DNA from: RGIG2945 sp045540355
Lineage (GTDB): Bacteria; Bacillota; Clostridia; Oscillospirales; Acutalibacteraceae
Direction: 5' to 3'
Length of the DNA: 64,000 nucleotides
NCBI GenBank assembly: GCA_045540355.1
Contig: JAZQHB010000098.1
Span: 1-64,000 of the forward strand
Both the position numbers and the translations under genes were made by a program. Positions 19,609-27,070 of this stretch are shown one piece after another. The stretch's first letter is position 1, and every line of letters starts with the position of its first letter. Below the pieces are notes generated by a model. That model searched no databases. It was not told the DNA's origin and saw only the letters and a program-made list of their open reading frames with translations.

Positions 19609-19639
19609 GTTATACCCTGTCTGTCTGTCTGTCTGTCAA
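19609..19639 (-). promoter_or_regulatory. Promoter with tetranucleotide tract in its spacer
   Basis: A perfect TTGACA (19639-19634) and a TATAAC (19614-19609) are separated by 19 bp. The spacer consists almost entirely of (ACAG)n on the minus strand, which is (CTGT)5 at 19617-19636 on the plus strand. The leader to ATG 19496 would be about 105 nt. Slippage by one unit would change the spacer by 4 bp. Confidence 0.5.
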
Positions 19640-19719
19640 GATTATCACAAACTTCATAAAAACAGTCAAACCTTTCCGCTAATTAAAATACATTTAAAGT
19701 ACTAAGTACTAAACGTCGG

Positions 19720-19805
19720 GAGGGCGTTGCCCTCACCCATTGTGCCTGACGGCAAAGTAATAAGTAATAGTGAAGAAGTAAGAAGTTAGGGTGGGTTTCA
19801 CCCAC
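19720..19805. repeat. Intergenic cluster of small hairpins
   Basis: Two perfect 6-bp stems with 3-nt loops, GAGGGC/GCCCTC (19720-19734) and GTGGGT/ACCCAC (19791-19805), flank a heptad-periodic block. None has a T-tract, so they are not terminators. The cluster resembles that at 55469-55545. Confidence 0.6.
19755..19789. repeat. Heptanucleotide-periodic repeat, block 1
   Basis: Five consecutive 7-bp units of the AAGTAAt/g type (two exact AAGTAAT copies, then AGTGAAG, AAGTAAG and AAGTTAG) occupy 35 bp of non-coding DNA. Confidence 0.7.
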
Positions 19806-19831
19806 ATCCATTATAGTTGCGTCGCAGACCC

Positions 19832-19859
19832 TTCGTTCTGCGTTCTTCGTTCTTCGTTC
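19832..19859. repeat. Heptanucleotide-periodic repeat, block 2
   Basis: Four 7-bp units follow one another: TTCGTTC, TGCGTTC, TTCGTTC and TTCGTTC. They lead directly into TGCACTT and the palindrome at 19864. Confidence 0.75.
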
Positions 19860-19863
19860 TGCA

Positions 19864-19907
19864 CTTTACTTATGTGTATTATACACATAAGTAAAGAGAT
19901 TTGTCAA
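19864..19907 (-). promoter_or_regulatory. Consensus promoter whose -10 lies in a 33-bp perfect palindrome
   Basis: On the minus strand TTGACA (19907-19902), an 18-bp spacer and TATAAT (19883-19878) match both consensus boxes. The -10 is at the centre of a perfect inverted repeat (15-bp arms 19864-19878 and 19882-19896, 3-bp centre). It has no U-tract, so it is not a normal terminator. It looks like a repressor-binding operator or the end of a repeat element. The next minus-strand gene begins 370 bp away, at 19496. Confidence 0.5.
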
Positions 19908-19918
19908 GATTTTATTGT

Positions 19919-21064
19919 TCAATTATCCGATATATACGATTCATAAACTGCTCTTTCAAAGTTTCGTGCGGATTCGTTACCTGCACCGCCGTCGCAGACT
20001 GAATTTTTCATATAGACTGCGATAACCCTATTTTCAGGATTGACCCAGAAGTGTGAGCCGTAAGCACCTGACCAGCCGAATGTACCGACATCTAATACCG
20101 GGTATTTTTCGGTGCAGATTATTCTTACACCAAGCCCCCATCTTTCTCTGCCATACATTATGCTTTCGGGTACATGGGGTGTTCTCATTTTCTCAACCGA
20201 TTCTTCCGACAAGATGCGTTTGCCGTTAAATTCACCCTTATTACAGAGCATCTGAGCAAAGTTTACATAATCAGACAGAGTGGAAACAAGTCCGCCACCG
20301 CCAACATAGTGCTCACATGGGTAATCCCCCATTATTGTGCCGGGTTCCATTTCTTTTTCAACACTTTTACCGTCAACTCTGTTATGCATTGTAACCAATC
20401 TGCTCCACTGTTCTTCGGTCGGAATAAATGTTGTGTCAACCATTTCGCAAGGTTCAAAGATTTCTCTTGTGATAAACTCAAGATAATCTTCTCCCGTAAC
20501 CTTTTCAATGATTGCAACTACCAACTCAAATGCAGCTATTGCACTATAAAAAGTTTCGGTCTCAGGTTCAAAATCAAGTCCTCGGCTTATGAAGAAATCG
20601 ATGGATTTTTCAAGGGTCTGTTTATGTTCATCTGCCATTTTAATTTCAAACGGAGTTGAGCCCAAGCCTGATGTGTGGTCAAGAAGGTGGTATATGAGTA
20701 TATCGTTCTTCGCCTCACCCATATCAACTCTGTTTCCGTCTTTATCAGCTTTAAGAACTCTGACACCTTTCAGCTGAGGGATATATTTAACCGCCTTATC
20801 ATTAAGGTCGAGCAAACCTCTTTCCGCTGCAATAAGTGCCGCAACTGCCGTAATCGGCTTAGTCATTGAAGCCAAGCGGAATATGGTTTTATCCGTTATG
20901 GGAGTTTGGCCGTCGGGACCTGTTGCACCGAAGCATTTTTTATACAATGGCTTGCCTTCCTGATAAACGGCATAAGCAGAGCCGAAAATTTTGTTGTTAT
21001 CGAAGTCATATTTTGCAATATTTTCAATTTTTTCGGCAAGAAGCTTTTTGTCAAGCAATTTCAT
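19919..21064 (-). CDS. Serine hydrolase of the beta-lactamase/class C esterase family
   Basis: This 381-residue protein has no signal peptide. It carries the SxxK motif LASMTKPITA (about residues 66-75), HLLDHTSGLG, the tyrosine motif FYSAIAAFELV (Y-S-A instead of the usual Y-x-N) and GGGLVSTLSDY. This pattern fits cytosolic EstB-type esterases better than true beta-lactamases. Start ATG 21064 has AAGGAATG in front. It lies 4 nt downstream of an SGNH esterase, so the pair is co-transcribed. Ester or small-peptide hydrolysis is likely, and the substrate is unknown. Confidence 0.8.
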   Translation of the reverse strand: MKLLDKKLLAEKIENIAKYDFDNNKIFGSAYAVYQEGKPLYKKCFGATGPDGQTPITDKTIFRLASMTKPITAVAALIAAERGLLDLNDKAVKYIPQLKGVRVLKADKDGNRVDMGEAKNDILIYHLLDHTSGLGSTPFEIKMADEHKQTLEKSIDFFISRGLDFEPETETFYSAIAAFELVVAIIEKVTGEDYLEFITREIFEPCEMVDTTFIPTEEQWSRLVTMHNRVDGKSVEKEMEPGTIMGDYPCEHYVGGGGLVSTLSDYVNFAQMLCNKGEFNGKRILSEESVEKMRTPHVPESIMYGRERWGLGVRIICTEKYPVLDVGTFGWSGAYGSHFWVNPENRVIAVYMKNSVCDGGAGNESARNFERAVYESYISDN

Positions 21065-21068
21065 AATA

Positions 21069-22124
21069 TCATTCCTTTAAATTAAAAATTTTATCTTCAA
21101 GTAAATCACCCAATGCAAGTGCCATTGATGCAAAACCGTAATCATTGGGGTGAGTATTGTCAACCGTGCCTTCGTTTCCGCAAAGTGCTGTCAGCTCCTT
21201 GCCTGTAAGCATATAGACATTTTTGTCACCGTCAGCTTTTGCGTTTTCGTAGGTTTTTGTCATTATTTCAACGCGTCGTTTCTCGTCCGCATTAAGATAG
21301 TGTTTGGGACGAGACATCATAACTATCGGCAAATCGGGATGTGCTTCACGGACAGCCTTAAACATTCTTTCGTGTGTTTTTACATAATGAGCACAACTGG
21401 GTGCATTGTGGTCGTAGTCATATACAAATACGGACATATCAAGATTTTTTATATATTCTGCAATTTCATCTTCCGCTTTTGCATTGCCTGAAAATCCGAG
21501 ATTTATGTAGTCGGTATCAAATCTGCGAGAAATGATTGCCTGATATGAATTACCGGGTCTGGAAGCACAACCGCCCTGTGTAATTGATGACCCGTAGTAT
21601 ACAATCGGTTTTTCGCATTTATAATCATCGTGTTCAAGAACTTGAGCATTTTCACTTAATCCGATGTATAGTTCACTGACTTCACTGTATAACGGGAAAT
21701 TGATTGTGATTTCACGCATTTCAGCTTCATCAAATTCGATAATACTTTCATAACCGTCAGTTATATTAAAAGGCGGTATATATGTGCCCATATATCTGTC
21801 GTTTTCATAGATGTCAAACCCGATTGAACCTGTCAATGCAAAGTGAGGCATTTTGCCGAGATCGGGCATTTTTGCATTGATTGCAACATACTTGCTGTCC
21901 GTTTTAAAACGGACTCTGCCGCCTGCGGTATTTGCGTGAAGTCTTCTGACTCCGTCACTTACCTTTTCCGCAACAGCTTCGGGCATTCTTCTGAACTTTC
22001 CGCTCTGATAAAACACACCGTATATTTTAAACGGCTCGGATTTTATGTCATAAAACTTTATATCATCTTTGTTGATTTTTGTTTCAACCTTGAAGTTTTT
22101 ATCAATTCTTGCAATGGCACTCAC
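21069..22124 (-). CDS. SGNH/GDSL-family esterase with GxDLY domain (copy 2)
   Basis: The product is about 351 residues with the same layout as the 14914-15984 gene. It has a GxDLY-type motif IGFDIYENDR, then YYGSSITQGGCASRPG for the nucleophile block, NLGFSGNAKAEDEI, and a C-terminal TVDNTHPNDYG with the Asp/His pair. The start is taken as GTG 22124, because AGGTGA (within 22131-22137) lies 6 nt upstream, exactly as in copy 1, and because a promoter -10 lies at 22149-22144, inside any longer version. It is likely a carbohydrate-ester deacylase in the cytoplasm, paired with the serine hydrolase downstream. Confidence 0.8.
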   Translation of the reverse strand: MSAIARIDKNFKVETKINKDDIKFYDIKSEPFKIYGVFYQSGKFRRMPEAVAEKVSDGVRRLHANTAGGRVRFKTDSKYVAINAKMPDLGKMPHFALTGSIGFDIYENDRYMGTYIPPFNITDGYESIIEFDEAEMREITINFPLYSEVSELYIGLSENAQVLEHDDYKCEKPIVYYGSSITQGGCASRPGNSYQAIISRRFDTDYINLGFSGNAKAEDEIAEYIKNLDMSVFVYDYDHNAPSCAHYVKTHERMFKAVREAHPDLPIVMMSRPKHYLNADEKRRVEIMTKTYENAKADGDKNVYMLTGKELTALCGNEGTVDNTHPNDYGFASMALALGDLLEDKIFNLKE

Positions 22125-22143
22125 GATTATCACCTCACGAGTG

Positions 22144-22149
22144 ATTATA
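22144..22149 (-). promoter_or_regulatory. -10 box of the SGNH (copy 2) promoter
   Basis: A perfect TATAAT lies 20-25 nt upstream of GTG 22124. No good -35 is seen at 17 bp (TGTACT). It lies just after the terminator of the preceding operon, which supports an independent start. Confidence 0.5.
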
Positions 22150-22189
22150 CCACACATAAAAATAAAAGTACATAACAATAAACGAAAAA

Positions 22190-22218
22190 GCAAAAAAATC
22201 CCACTCATAAAGAGTGGG
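22190..22218 (-). terminator. Rho-independent terminator of the esterase-deacetylase operon
   Basis: On the minus strand CCCACTC (22218-22212) and GAGTGGG (22206-22200) enclose a 5-nt loop, followed by ATTTTTTTG. It stands directly after the deacetylase stop. Confidence 0.9.
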
Positions 22219-22224
22219 AAAATA

Positions 22225-23055
22225 TTATTTGGTGTATATTGTTTCTCCTGCTTTTACGCAATAAGTTTCTTTGCCCTGTACGAACCAAACATCAATTGTT
22301 GTGGGGTTGTGGACAATTTTCTTATCAACGCTTGTCTGCAAGCTTTCATAGGCTTTTACATAATCGTAAATTTCTATGTTCGTAGCATACCAGATATCAT
22401 CTCTGCCACCGATATACTCGCAAAATTCTTCGATAACATTCCAATTGTCGTTATTATCAAACTCGTAGCTGTGTCCCCAAAGATAGAACATCCAATTATC
22501 GCTCGAATAACGAGATTTTTCTTCGGCAAATTTCTTTGCTAAAGTCATCAGCTTTACACTGTTGTGGTGGCAAGTAGGATGAAGTGTTAACCAGTTTTCA
22601 GGGAAATTAAAATTTTCCGTCGCTTTTACCGTTCTTGAATAACATATTCCGCATTTTTCGAGGGCATCAACAACAGAATCATTATATGTACCAAACGGAT
22701 ATGCCATACCGCGAGCCAGAGTGCCGTAATCTTTTTCTATTGCCTTTCTGTCTTCAAGTATCTCAACAAAGACTTCATCAAGCTTCAACTTTTCAAGGAA
22801 GGGGTGCGTATACGCGTGAACTGCAACCTCTTGACCTGAATTTTCAAAAAGTTCTTTTGCCTCTGAAAGCTTCATTCTTCCGTAGTATTTTTCGCGAACT
22901 GCATCTTCAGGCAGATAAAGAGCTGAATTAACATTAAATGTGCCCTTGATGCCATATTTATTCATAATTTCGACAAGTCTGATGTCCTGAACAACACCGT
23001 CATCATAGCTGAGTGTAAGCACCTTTGACTTACCGTCTTTTAATTTCATATACAT
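22225..23055 (-). CDS. Polysaccharide deacetylase (NodB/CE4-like)
   Basis: This 276-residue protein has the NodB-fold motifs TLSYDDGVVQD (motif 1, the Asp pair, about residues 14-24), HAYTHPFL (motif 2, metal His residues) and MAYPFGTYND (motif 3, where CE4 usually has RxPxG). There is no signal peptide, so it acts in the cytoplasm or leaves by another path. Deacetylation of an N- or O-acetylated sugar is the family role; the substrate is unknown. ATG 23055 follows GAGGTAG. It is the last gene of the operon with two esterases and is followed by a strong terminator. Confidence 0.8.
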   Translation of the reverse strand: MYMKLKDGKSKVLTLSYDDGVVQDIRLVEIMNKYGIKGTFNVNSALYLPEDAVREKYYGRMKLSEAKELFENSGQEVAVHAYTHPFLEKLKLDEVFVEILEDRKAIEKDYGTLARGMAYPFGTYNDSVVDALEKCGICYSRTVKATENFNFPENWLTLHPTCHHNSVKLMTLAKKFAEEKSRYSSDNWMFYLWGHSYEFDNNDNWNVIEEFCEYIGGRDDIWYATNIEIYDYVKAYESLQTSVDKKIVHNPTTIDVWFVQGKETYCVKAGETIYTK

Positions 23056-23073
23056 AACAAACTACCTCTTAAC

Positions 23074-23970
23074 TCAAGTACCGACGAAATAACGAACATA
23101 TTCTTCGAAAAGCTCTTCTGTCTCTGCTTCTTTTTTCGGGTCATTATTCAAAGAATGGTCTGAATTACCATACTCTACAAAGTGAACAGTACAACCGCTG
23201 TTGTAAAGAGCCTGGGCCAACTTCACACCGTGATTATAAGGAATAATAGTATCTAAATAACCGTAGCTCAAAAGTGTAGGAACAGTACCCTTTCCGATAT
23301 AAGTGAGCGGAGATATAGCTAAAAGCTCTTTCTTTGCAGTATTTCTCGTTGCAAAAGTAAAACGCTTACCGCATGCCTCTGACATAAAAGCTGCTCCGCC
23401 TTCCGCATCAAAGAGAATGTTATTCTGATAGAAATAAGGATCGGAACAATCAGCCGGACCACCTGCGTCACTTACAACTGCAGTAGGTGTGATGGGTGCG
23501 GTGTCTTTGCGTGAATACGCATACAACATAGCCAAGTGTCCACCTGCTGAATAACCTCGGAGAAGAACTCTGCTGATGCTGACACCATATTGTTCACCTA
23601 AATCTCTTATTGCCCACAAGCAATCATCAATATCATCCATGATATCGTTAAGTGAAACCGTGGGGCTCTTGTAACGGTAATTCATGGTAGCTGCTGCGTA
23701 GCCTTTATCCGAAAGAGCTTCGCACTGTTCCCAGTAACCTGATTTATCACCTGATGTGTATGCACCACCATGGATAAAAAGAACAACACCGAAGTCAGAG
23801 TCATGTTCCCACGGAAGAAAAATATCAAATTTCTGACGCTCGTGCGAACCGTAAGACTCTGAAAAAACAGCAGCATTTCCTGTATCGCCGATCAATCCTG
23901 CATAACTTGTAATAGTAAAAGCCAAAACAAGAGTTATGCTTACAAATACAGATAAAACCTTCTTCAACAT
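23074..23970 (-). CDS. Secreted alpha/beta-hydrolase esterase (tandem copy 2)
   Basis: This 298-residue protein has a signal peptide (KKVLSVFVSITLVLAFTITSYA). The oxyanion motif LFIHGGAYTSGDKSG, the nucleophile elbow RGYSAGGHLAML, an acid in GYLDTIIP and the catalytic His in NSDHSL define a carboxylesterase/feruloyl-esterase-like hydrolase (BD-FAE type). It is clearly related to the upstream 23996 gene, with shared VVSDAGGP-DC and ISPLTY---TVPTL segments, which indicates tandem duplication. The 26-bp gap keeps it in the same operon. Substrates may be esterified sugars or plant phenolic esters; this is inference. Confidence 0.8.
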   Translation of the reverse strand: MLKKVLSVFVSITLVLAFTITSYAGLIGDTGNAAVFSESYGSHERQKFDIFLPWEHDSDFGVVLFIHGGAYTSGDKSGYWEQCEALSDKGYAAATMNYRYKSPTVSLNDIMDDIDDCLWAIRDLGEQYGVSISRVLLRGYSAGGHLAMLYAYSRKDTAPITPTAVVSDAGGPADCSDPYFYQNNILFDAEGGAAFMSEACGKRFTFATRNTAKKELLAISPLTYIGKGTVPTLLSYGYLDTIIPYNHGVKLAQALYNSGCTVHFVEYGNSDHSLNNDPKKEAETEELFEEYVRYFVGT

Positions 23971-23995
23971 AGTATTTCCTCCTGCTTGTTAAAAA

Positions 23996-24877
23996 TCATT
24001 TAAGATATGTCTTGCAATATTCTTCGAAAAGTTTTTCGGACTTTTTGCGATTATCCTTGTCACCTTCTAAGCCGTGTCCGGAATTCGGATAAATGACAAA
24101 GTCACACTTTACACCATTTTCAAGAAGCTTATTATGAAGTCTCTGAGCCTGCTCAAACGGAATGAGCTCATCTTTCATTGCATAGTTCATAAGTGTCGGA
24201 ACAGTAGCTTCGTTGACATAGGAAATCGGCGAAACTTTTAAAAGCTCTTCCTTAGCAGAATCAATAGTATCAAAGGTAAAATTCTTTCCTGATAACATCG
24301 ACATTATATTTACAAGTCCTTCGGTATCTTTCCATGCACTATTCAGATAAAAATTTTTATCAAAACAATCCATGGGACCACCTGCATCACTTATAACTGC
24401 AACCGGCTTTATTTCTGCCGTTTCAATCCTTGAATACCCGAACAACATGGATAAATGACCACCAGCTGAGTATCCTCTGAGAACAACCTTGTTGATATCA
24501 ACACCGTGCTCTTCACCCTTTTTCTTGATGCTCTTCAACGCAAGGTCTATATCATCAAGCATATCCTCAGCTCGAATATTCTCGGCAAGATAACGATAGT
24601 TCATTGCGGCAGTTACATATCCGTCATCAGCAAGCTCCTGAATCTGCTCACGATAACCTTTCTTATCGCCTGAAGTAAATCCGCCACCGTGAATAAAGAG
24701 GATCAGTCCGACCTCCCCATCGTTTCTTTTGGGGATATATAAATCGAGGACATTCCGTTCATGAGTACCATAAGCTAAATCTATGTACTCGTGGTTCTTA
24801 GGAATAAAGAAAATAGAGTAGATACTCGTTGCTATGAGTATGACACTCAATATAGCCGAAATAATTCGCCTAACCAT
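23996..24877 (-). CDS. Membrane-anchored or secreted alpha/beta-hydrolase esterase (tandem copy 1)
   Basis: ATG 24877 is chosen because AAGGGGG lies just upstream and because the promoter -10 is at 24914-24909, so longer starts would be untranscribed. The 293-residue protein starts with an uncleaved-looking hydrophobic segment (RRIISAILSVILIATSIYSIFF). Motifs are LFIHGGGFTSGDKKG, RGYSAGGHLSML, AMKDELIP and NSGHGL, the Ser-Asp-His triad of the esterase/lipase family. It is the first gene of the esterase-esterase-deacetylase operon. Confidence 0.8.
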   Translation of the reverse strand: MVRRIISAILSVILIATSIYSIFFIPKNHEYIDLAYGTHERNVLDLYIPKRNDGEVGLILFIHGGGFTSGDKKGYREQIQELADDGYVTAAMNYRYLAENIRAEDMLDDIDLALKSIKKKGEEHGVDINKVVLRGYSAGGHLSMLFGYSRIETAEIKPVAVISDAGGPMDCFDKNFYLNSAWKDTEGLVNIMSMLSGKNFTFDTIDSAKEELLKVSPISYVNEATVPTLMNYAMKDELIPFEQAQRLHNKLLENGVKCDFVIYPNSGHGLEGDKDNRKKSEKLFEEYCKTYLK

Positions 24878-24908
24878 ATAGTACCCCCTTATTCTATACT
24901 TTCGATTC

Positions 24909-24937
24909 ATTATACTATTTCATATTCTTTTTGTCAA
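24909..24937 (-). promoter_or_regulatory. Consensus promoter of the esterase-deacetylase operon
   Basis: Perfect TTGACA (24937-24932), a 17-bp spacer and perfect TATAAT (24914-24909) predict a start near 24902. Confidence 0.85.
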
Positions 24938-24979
24938 TGCAGCAAATAATTTTTGTTTAAAAAGCTGAGCTTTGCTTTG

Positions 24980-25008
24980 TTGAATTGTTTTTGTTATTAT
25001 GATATAAT
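24980..25008 (+). promoter_or_regulatory. Extended -10 promoter for the hydrolase-rsgA pair
   Basis: TTGAAT (24980-24985), a 17-bp spacer and TATAAT (25003-25008) with TG at 25000-25001 form an extended -10 promoter, divergent from the esterase operon. Confidence 0.75.
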
Positions 25009-25042
25009 GTTGTAAATTAAAATAATTTCGGGAGGTCTAATT

Positions 25043-25972
25043 TTGGATATAATCAGGAAAGAATACAAGTACCGTTCTTTTTCGGACATCGGTGATATCT
25101 ATGCCCGTTCTTGGGCACCCGCTAACCCCAACGAAATTAAAGGCATTTTTCAGATTGCTCACGGCATGGCTGAGCACGGTGAAAGGTATGAGGAATTTGC
25201 AAATTATCTCTGTAATAACGGTTTTGTTGTGTATTGTAATGACCACATCGGTCACGGCAGATCCGTTGCCGACGAAGCAATGCTCGGTTATTTCGGCAAA
25301 AAACACGGCTGGATAAGCTTTGTTGAAGATGTTCAGACCTTGACGGACATTGCTACAGCAGAGTATCCAGGCAGACCTGTTTGTCTTTTCGGACACAGTA
25401 TGGGCTCTTTTGTTGCAAGAAGCTATATGAGAAAATACGGCGATAAAATTGATAAAGCTATTATCTGCGGCACAAGCGGTTCAAACCCCGCGGTCAATGC
25501 AGGAATAACGCTTACAAAACTTATAATAAAAATTAAAGGCGAAATGCATCGTAGTGAATTGATTAACAAAATCGCGTTCGGCAGCTACAACAATAAATTC
25601 AAACCAAAGCGTACCGATTTTGATTGGCTTACCCGCGAAAAAAAGATTGTTGACGCTTATGTGGCAGACCCGCTTTGCGGCTATCTCTTTACAGCTCGGG
25701 GATATCTTGATATGTTTTCCATACTTGCAGATGTTTCAAAAGATTCTTGGTATGAAGCTATTGATAAAGACCTCCCCGTCTTTTTGATTGCCGGCAGCAT
25801 GGACCCGGTCGGAAATTATTCTAAAGGCGTCAAAGAGGTTTACAATAAGCTTAAGGAAGTCGGTCTTAAAGATGTAAGCATTAAATTATACACAGATGCT
25901 CGTCACGAAATACATAACGAAGTCGACAGAATAACAACATATAATGATATTGTAAATTGGGTAATGAAATGA
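25043..25972 (+). CDS. Alpha/beta hydrolase, monoacylglycerol-lipase-like (Hydrolase_4)
   Basis: The start is TTG 25043, with GGGAGG at 25030-25035 and a 7-nt spacer. The 309-residue cytosolic protein has the strand-turn QIAHGMAEHGERY (oxyanion HGM), DHIGHGRS, the nucleophile elbow FGHSMGSFVAR (Ser about residue 118), SMDPVGNY (acid) and DARHEIHNE (His). This is the serine aminopeptidase S33/monoglyceride lipase pattern. It overlaps rsgA by an ATGA junction, so the two are translationally coupled. The substrate is likely a monoacylglycerol or lysophospholipid; this is inference. Confidence 0.85.
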   Translation: MDIIRKEYKYRSFSDIGDIYARSWAPANPNEIKGIFQIAHGMAEHGERYEEFANYLCNNGFVVYCNDHIGHGRSVADEAMLGYFGKKHGWISFVEDVQTLTDIATAEYPGRPVCLFGHSMGSFVARSYMRKYGDKIDKAIICGTSGSNPAVNAGITLTKLIIKIKGEMHRSELINKIAFGSYNNKFKPKRTDFDWLTREKKIVDAYVADPLCGYLFTARGYLDMFSILADVSKDSWYEAIDKDLPVFLIAGSMDPVGNYSKGVKEVYNKLKEVGLKDVSIKLYTDARHEIHNEVDRITTYNDIVNWVMK

Positions 25973-26838
25973 TTTTAGACGGACGAATTATAAAAGGAAT
26001 CGGCGGTTTTTACTATGTCGAAGCTGATAAAAATATTTACGAGTGTAAGCTCAGGGGCATTTTCCGAAAAAAAGAGATTACACCTCTGGTTGGCGACCGG
26101 GTTACGATATCAGTAAACGAAGGTCAGGAAAACACCATTGACAGTGTTTCAGACAGAAAGAACTCTCTGAAACGCCCCTTGGTTGCAAATATCGACACTC
26201 TGTTTATTGTAATATCTTCAACGGAGCCGGAGCCAAACACCCTTGTTATAGATAAACTTACAGTAATTGCCGAGGCAGCTGAAATTGAGCCTGTTCTCCT
26301 CTTTACAAAGGACGACTTAAAAAGTGTTGATTCACTTTTTGAGATATACGGAAAAACAGGCTATAAATGCATCAAAGTATGTGATGAGAATATTGATGAA
26401 ATTAAAGCTCTGCTCAAAAACAAAACTTCTGTTCTGACGGGTAATTCCGGTGTCGGTAAATCAACTTTACTTAACAAGATTGACTCTTCTCTTGAATTGC
26501 AAACGGGACAGATAAGCACAAAGCTCGGCAGAGGTCGTCACACAACCCGCCATGTTGAATTATTCAAACTCTGTGGCGGATATATTGCTGATACTCCGGG
26601 TTTTTCATCTGTTGACTTTGAGCTGAATCAAGCTTTTCTGAAGGAATCCATTCAGTATCATTTTCGCGAATTCAACGACTACATCGGAACCTGTAAATTT
26701 ACAGGTTGCACACATACGCATGATAAAGGTTGCAAAATTCTTGAGGCAGTTGAAAACGGAGAAATAAGCAAATCACGACATGACAGTTATCTTGAAATTT
26801 ATAATCAGGTGAAAGATATCAAAGAATGGCAACTTTAA
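25969..26838 (+). CDS. rsgA: Ribosome small-subunit-dependent GTPase A
   Basis: This 289-residue circularly permuted GTPase helps the 30S subunit mature. The order of motifs is an N-terminal OB fold, G4 FTKDD, G1 TGNSGVGKSTLLN, G2-like RGRHTTRH, G3 ADTPGFSS, then the zinc-binding C-terminal segment CKFTGCTHTHDKGC. ATG 25969 overlaps the upstream TGA (25970-25972). The TTG at 25957 is less likely. Its nearness to spoVM, prkC and prpC matches the Bacillus prpC-prkC-cpgA region, supporting the name (cpgA/yloQ in Bacillus). Confidence 0.95.
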   Translation: MILDGRIIKGIGGFYYVEADKNIYECKLRGIFRKKEITPLVGDRVTISVNEGQENTIDSVSDRKNSLKRPLVANIDTLFIVISSTEPEPNTLVIDKLTVIAEAAEIEPVLLFTKDDLKSVDSLFEIYGKTGYKCIKVCDENIDEIKALLKNKTSVLTGNSGVGKSTLLNKIDSSLELQTGQISTKLGRGRHTTRHVELFKLCGGYIADTPGFSSVDFELNQAFLKESIQYHFREFNDYIGTCKFTGCTHTHDKGCKILEAVENGEISKSRHDSYLEIYNQVKDIKEWQL

Positions 26839-26845
26839 CAAAATA

Positions 26846-26897
26846 ACCGCACTTGTATATACTGTACTAAGCTACAAAATACAAGGGCGGTGTTTTT
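26846..26897 (+). terminator. Terminator or attenuator hairpin ending at a start codon
   Basis: A 13-bp stem with one mismatch (26846-26858 with 26879-26891) and a 20-nt loop is followed by GTTTTTA (26891-26897). It ends the rsgA transcript. The next ATG (26898) begins at once after the T-tract, and its only ribosome-site candidate (GGGCGGTG, 26885-26892) is in the stem. Confidence 0.65.
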
Positions 26898-27056
26898 ATG
26901 AACAGGAGAAGCTGCAGAAAATCTCACAATGGTTTTTCGTTTGTCGCTTTCGGTGCAGGTTTATTGGTGGCATCTTGCTTTCCCATCACAGCTACAATTG
27001 TCATTCTTGCAATTGTCCTTATAATTTTGGGGCTTATGCTTTGCAAGAATACATAG
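26898..27056 (+). CDS. Small membrane protein next to spoVM
   Basis: A 52-residue protein too short for routine gene calls. A basic, Cys-containing head (MNRRSCRKSH) is followed by about 36 hydrophobic residues with a central Pro (FGAGLLVASCFPITATIVI ... LGLMLC), enough for one long or two hairpin membrane helices. I do not recognise the family. It lies 14 nt before spoVM and begins at the base of a hairpin, so joint sporulation-phase expression is possible. Coding status rests on the clean start, the hydrophobic pattern and the tight spacing. Confidence 0.6.
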   Translation: MNRRSCRKSHNGFSFVAFGAGLLVASCFPITATIVILAIVLIILGLMLCKNT

Positions 27057-27070
27057 AGAAAGGTGAATTT

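Noticed and set aside
19864..19896. Palindrome as a terminator of the 19919-21064 gene
   Set aside because: There is no T-tract on either strand after the stem, and the stem holds a promoter -10.
20174..20659. A 161-codon open frame opposite the serine hydrolase
   Set aside because: It is antisense to well-supported motifs, has no ribosome site and shows no recognisable protein pattern.
22125..22208. Signal-peptide-like extension of the second SGNH esterase
   Set aside because: It includes the terminator of the previous operon and a TATAAT box; the paralog starts at the equivalent downstream GTG.
24878..24910. Longer N-terminus of the first tandem esterase
   Set aside because: It would begin inside the promoter -10 and its ribosome site is missing, while AAGGGGG precedes ATG 24877.
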